Below, in pieces: positions 61,869 to 64,000 of a stretch of DNA of 64,000 nt. A program made the position numbers and the translations under genes. Each line of letters starts with the position of its first letter. Position 1 is the stretch's first letter. This DNA comes from an uncultured Oscillospiraceae bacterium (GTDB lineage: Bacteria; Bacillota; Clostridia; Oscillospirales; Ruminococcaceae). The stretch is from contig CAJUAN010000009.1 in NCBI GenBank assembly GCA_910584715.1, positions 53,826 through 117,825 of the forward strand, written 5' to 3'. Under the pieces are notes generated by a model, which saw only the letters and a program-made list of their open reading frames with translations, was not told the origin of the DNA and searched no databases.

Positions 61869-63503
61869 ATGCTTATCAAAGATTTTGGGAAAATAGTCAA
61901 AAAGGAATTTAAAGGTTACAACGTCAAAAAATTAGGCAAGGATGCTCTTGCGGGCGTGACTGTAGCGGCGGTCGCCCTGCCCCTTGCGCTTGCGTTCGGC
62001 GTAAGCTCGGGAGCGACTGCGGCAGCGGGGCTTGTTACCGCTATATTTGCAGGACTTATAATAGGCGGACTGGCGGGCGCGTCGTACCAGATAAGCGGAC
62101 CGACGGGCGCAATGACTGCAATACTTGCTTCGCTTGTGGCGCAGTACGGCATACAGGGAGTGTTCATTGCAAGCTTTATCGCGGGTGCGCTTCTGCTTAT
62201 CGCGGGTATATTAAAGCTCGGAGGTCTTGTCTCATATCTTCCGATGCCGGTTATAACGGGGTTCACAAGCGGAATTGCCGTGACTATAGCGCTCGGGCAG
62301 ATAAACAATCTTTCGGGGCTTACCTCGGAGGGTACCACCACAATTGAAAAGCTCGTAAGTTATTTTGAGCTTGAACAGCATATAAACATTACCGCGCTTA
62401 TCATAGGCGCTGCCGTTATTGTATTTATGTTTGCGTACCCTAAAAAAATAAACCAGTATTTCCCAAGCTCGCTGGCGGCGATCATACTGACGACTGCCGC
62501 AAACATGATTTTCAGGTTTGATGTTTCCGTTGTAGGAGAGATACCTAAAACAGTTTTTCTGCACGACCGCTTAGACCTTTCAGCGCTTGCGGACTGGAAT
62601 ACCGTCAAAGGAATGATAATCCCTGCAATATCAATTGCCGCTCTCGGACTTATTGAGTCGCTCCTTTGCGGCGCGTCTGCAGGAAGAATGAAAAACGAGA
62701 AGCTGAATGCAAACGTAGAGCTTGCGGCTCAGGGCATTGGAAATATGATACTTCCGCTTTTCGGAGGCGTACCGGCTACCGCCGCTATCGCCCGTACAAG
62801 CGTTGCCATTAAGTCGGGAGGACAGACGAGGATCACGTCAGTGGTTCACTCGGTAATACTGCTGCTCTCAATGTTTGTTCTCGGCGGAGTAATGTCGATG
62901 ATACCGTTGTCCGCGCTGGCGGGAGTGCTTATCGTTACCGCATGGCGGATGAACGACTGGGTATCGATAAAGTCAATTTTCGGGAAAAAAATCAAGACTG
63001 CCATTTTGCAGTATTTAATAACGATGATCGCTACTGTTATTTTTGATCTTACGGCTGCAATTATCATCGGCGTTGCGTTCTCAATAATAATGTTTGTCGT
63101 CAAGGTCTCTGATATGCAGGTAACCGTGGCAGAGGTCGATCCGAACAGACTTGACGATCCTGCGATAGATCCGGAAAAGCTTAACTACACCTGCGTCGTG
63201 TACATATCGGGTCCGCTCTATTTTGGCACCTGTGCAAAGCTTGAAGAGAAAATTTCTGCTCTGGGAGAAAACTACAACGTTATATTTTCTATGAGGGGCG
63301 TTACGGTTGCGGATATTTCCGGAATAGAAGCTCTTCATGAATACTGTGAGCGGCTTATTTCAAATGGTATTATGGTGTATTTTTCCTGTGTTCAGCCACC
63401 TGTAATGTCTATGATCGAGCGGTGCGGCTTAAAGGAGCGTTTTCACGACGATATGTTTTTCTGGAGCACAGATACGGCGTTCAGATACATTTCAAAGCTT
63501 TGA
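61869..63503 (+). CDS. SulP-family anion transporter with STAS domain
   Basis: 544 residues. About 10-14 membrane segments beginning DALAGVTVAAVALPLALAFGVSSGATAAAGL, YQISGPTGAMTAIL, and GLIESLLCGASAGRMKNEKLNANVELAAQGIGNMI with GGVPATAAIARTSVAIKSGGQTR, all SulP hallmarks. A C-terminal STAS domain (about 425-540) contains VVYISGPLYFGTCAKLEEKI and VADISGIEALHEYCERL. It probably carries sulfate, bicarbonate or another anion. ATG 61869 begins at the family N-terminus; GGGGGAAGAAG upstream is a loosely spaced site. A connection to mucin use (sulfate release) is only speculation. Confidence 0.9.
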   Translation: MLIKDFGKIVKKEFKGYNVKKLGKDALAGVTVAAVALPLALAFGVSSGATAAAGLVTAIFAGLIIGGLAGASYQISGPTGAMTAILASLVAQYGIQGVFIASFIAGALLLIAGILKLGGLVSYLPMPVITGFTSGIAVTIALGQINNLSGLTSEGTTTIEKLVSYFELEQHINITALIIGAAVIVFMFAYPKKINQYFPSSLAAIILTTAANMIFRFDVSVVGEIPKTVFLHDRLDLSALADWNTVKGMIIPAISIAALGLIESLLCGASAGRMKNEKLNANVELAAQGIGNMILPLFGGVPATAAIARTSVAIKSGGQTRITSVVHSVILLLSMFVLGGVMSMIPLSALAGVLIVTAWRMNDWVSIKSIFGKKIKTAILQYLITMIATVIFDLTAAIIIGVAFSIIMFVVKVSDMQVTVAEVDPNRLDDPAIDPEKLNYTCVVYISGPLYFGTCAKLEEKISALGENYNVIFSMRGVTVADISGIEALHEYCERLISNGIMVYFSCVQPPVMSMIERCGLKERFHDDMFFWSTDTAFRYISKL

Positions 63504-63707
63504 CATAGTATAATAATATTATTGTTTTAAAGTGAAAAAATTCCTGCTTATTAAAATTGAGATAATGAGTTAAGCTTTTGTAAAATTAATAATCAAAAAA
63601 GTTAAAATAACTTGTATAAGCGCAAAATTATTTTAAAAATATTTTTTGTAAAAACAGTATTTTTTATTATTATAAAACAGATGTTATATATCAGGCGTTT
63701 TTATTCC
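63504..63707. other. A+T-rich intergenic region after the SulP gene
   Basis: No supported gene. The nearest terminator is 200 bases beyond the stop, so the transcript has a long 3' end or a separate small RNA lies here. No RNA fold was recognised. Confidence 0.4.
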
Positions 63708-63740
63708 GCTCCTGGATTCTTTTGAATTCAGGGGCTTTTT
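63708..63740 (+). terminator. Rho-independent terminator
   Basis: GCTCCTGGATTC (63708-63719) pairs with GAATTCAGGGGC (63724-63735) with G-T pairs, loop TTTT, then TTTTT. Could end the SulP transcript or a small RNA. Confidence 0.75.
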
Positions 63741-63798
63741 ATATATTGAAATTGCAAATTAAATTTTAATTGATGGCAGAATTATTTTGTTTTTAATA

Positions 63799-63827
63799 TT
63801 GTCTTGTTATAACAAGAGTATTATAAT
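63799..63827 (+). promoter_or_regulatory. Promoter with palindromic operator in the spacer
   Basis: TTGTCT (63799-63804), 17-base spacer, TATAAT (63822-63827). The perfect 14-base palindrome CTTGTTATAACAAG (63803-63816) covers the end of the -35 and most of the spacer, so a dimeric repressor bound there would block RNA polymerase. The regulated gene lies beyond the window. Confidence 0.55.
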
Positions 63828-63973
63828 AAAAAAGTGTTAATTTAAAATATTTAATTATTTATAAAATTAGCCGGATAGTTTACTGATATATTTTGATTTG
63901 GGTATGCATTTTCAGTAAAAAGCTTTTAAATTCAGACAAGTGTTTTTATATCCGGTTATTTTTATAAAAAAAC

Positions 63974-64000
63974 TTTCGCAAAACACGACCATTTGCGAAA
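63974..64000. other. Hairpin at the window end
   Basis: TTTCGCAAA (63974-63982) pairs with TTTGCGAAA (63992-64000) around 9 bases. It is cut by the end of the window, so its role (leader structure, operator) cannot be told. Confidence 0.4.

Noticed and set aside
1..64000. CRISPR arrays, rRNA and tRNA genes
   Set aside because: No regularly spaced repeats and no rRNA or tRNA-like sequences were seen in any intergenic region.

Overview
The window looks like chromosomal DNA of a spore-forming, monoderm Clostridium-class bacterium, most likely a gut Ruminococcus-like member of the Oscillospirales. The reasons are a SpoIIID regulator, lipobox-type solute-binding lipoproteins, sugar ABC importers that lack their own ATPase gene, strong AGGAGG-type ribosome binding sites, TTGACA/TATAAT promoters, and a dockerin-bearing extracellular enzyme next to a cohesin-like anchor. 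The genus assignment is inference from gene content.

Layout. 1-3.1 kb: the end of an MFS transporter, a possible glycosidase remnant, a hemerythrin/response-regulator fusion gene with a consensus promoter, and a decayed IS481-type transposase. 3.6-7.5 kb: a MacA/MacB-like exporter operon (adaptor, ATPase, FtsX-type permease). 7.5-8.1 kb: a flavodoxin-like protein. 8.4-15.8 kb: an unusual block in which two sugar-importer permeases are followed by a second MacA-like adaptor, a stripped MacB-like protein and a 793-residue solute-binding lipoprotein. 15.9-19.2 kb, minus strand: a housekeeping/sporulation block (SpoVB-like flippase, MazG, HU, RqcP). 19.4-21.7 kb: a PLP aminotransferase and trpS. 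22.0-26.6 kb: a LacI-type regulator with a sugar ABC importer. 26.7 kb: spoIIID on the minus strand. 27-28.7 kb: an unknown gene, an integrase fragment and a broken helicase-associated-domain gene.

28.7-51.5 kb is a twenty-gene, co-directional surface-polysaccharide locus, visibly richer in A+T than its flanks. It encodes a bacillosamine-type start (4,6-dehydratase, aminotransferase, priming sugar transferase), an ATP-grasp/HAD fusion, the UDP-L-FucNAc pathway with a WbuB-like transferase, an adenylation enzyme with a carrier protein and an AAC(3)-fold acyltransferase, a second glycosyltransferase, a polymerase candidate, a CDP-pentitol pathway with a TagB/TagF-like polyol-phosphate transferase, a Wzx flippase and a pyruvyl transferase. 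The predicted product is a capsule or wall polysaccharide with acylated amino sugar, pentitol phosphate and pyruvate ketal substituents.

51.7-53.4 kb holds an orphan phage-tail-like protein on the minus strand. 53.5-61.6 kb is the other notable block: a 1756-residue secreted protein with a dockerin and a gluzincin M60 (mucin-type) metallopeptidase domain, overlapped by a membrane-anchored protein with a cohesin-like and a FIVAR-like domain, then a 75-residue lipoprotein with two YGPPPE motifs and a radical SAM/SPASM enzyme. I read this as a possible self-contained dockerin/cohesin mucinase module followed by a lipoprotein-modifying radical SAM system. 61.9-63.5 kb encodes a SulP-type anion transporter. 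The last 500 bases hold a terminator, an operator-overlapped promoter and a hairpin cut by the window end.

No rRNA, tRNA or CRISPR array was seen. All homology statements come from recognising motifs by eye; no database search was run.
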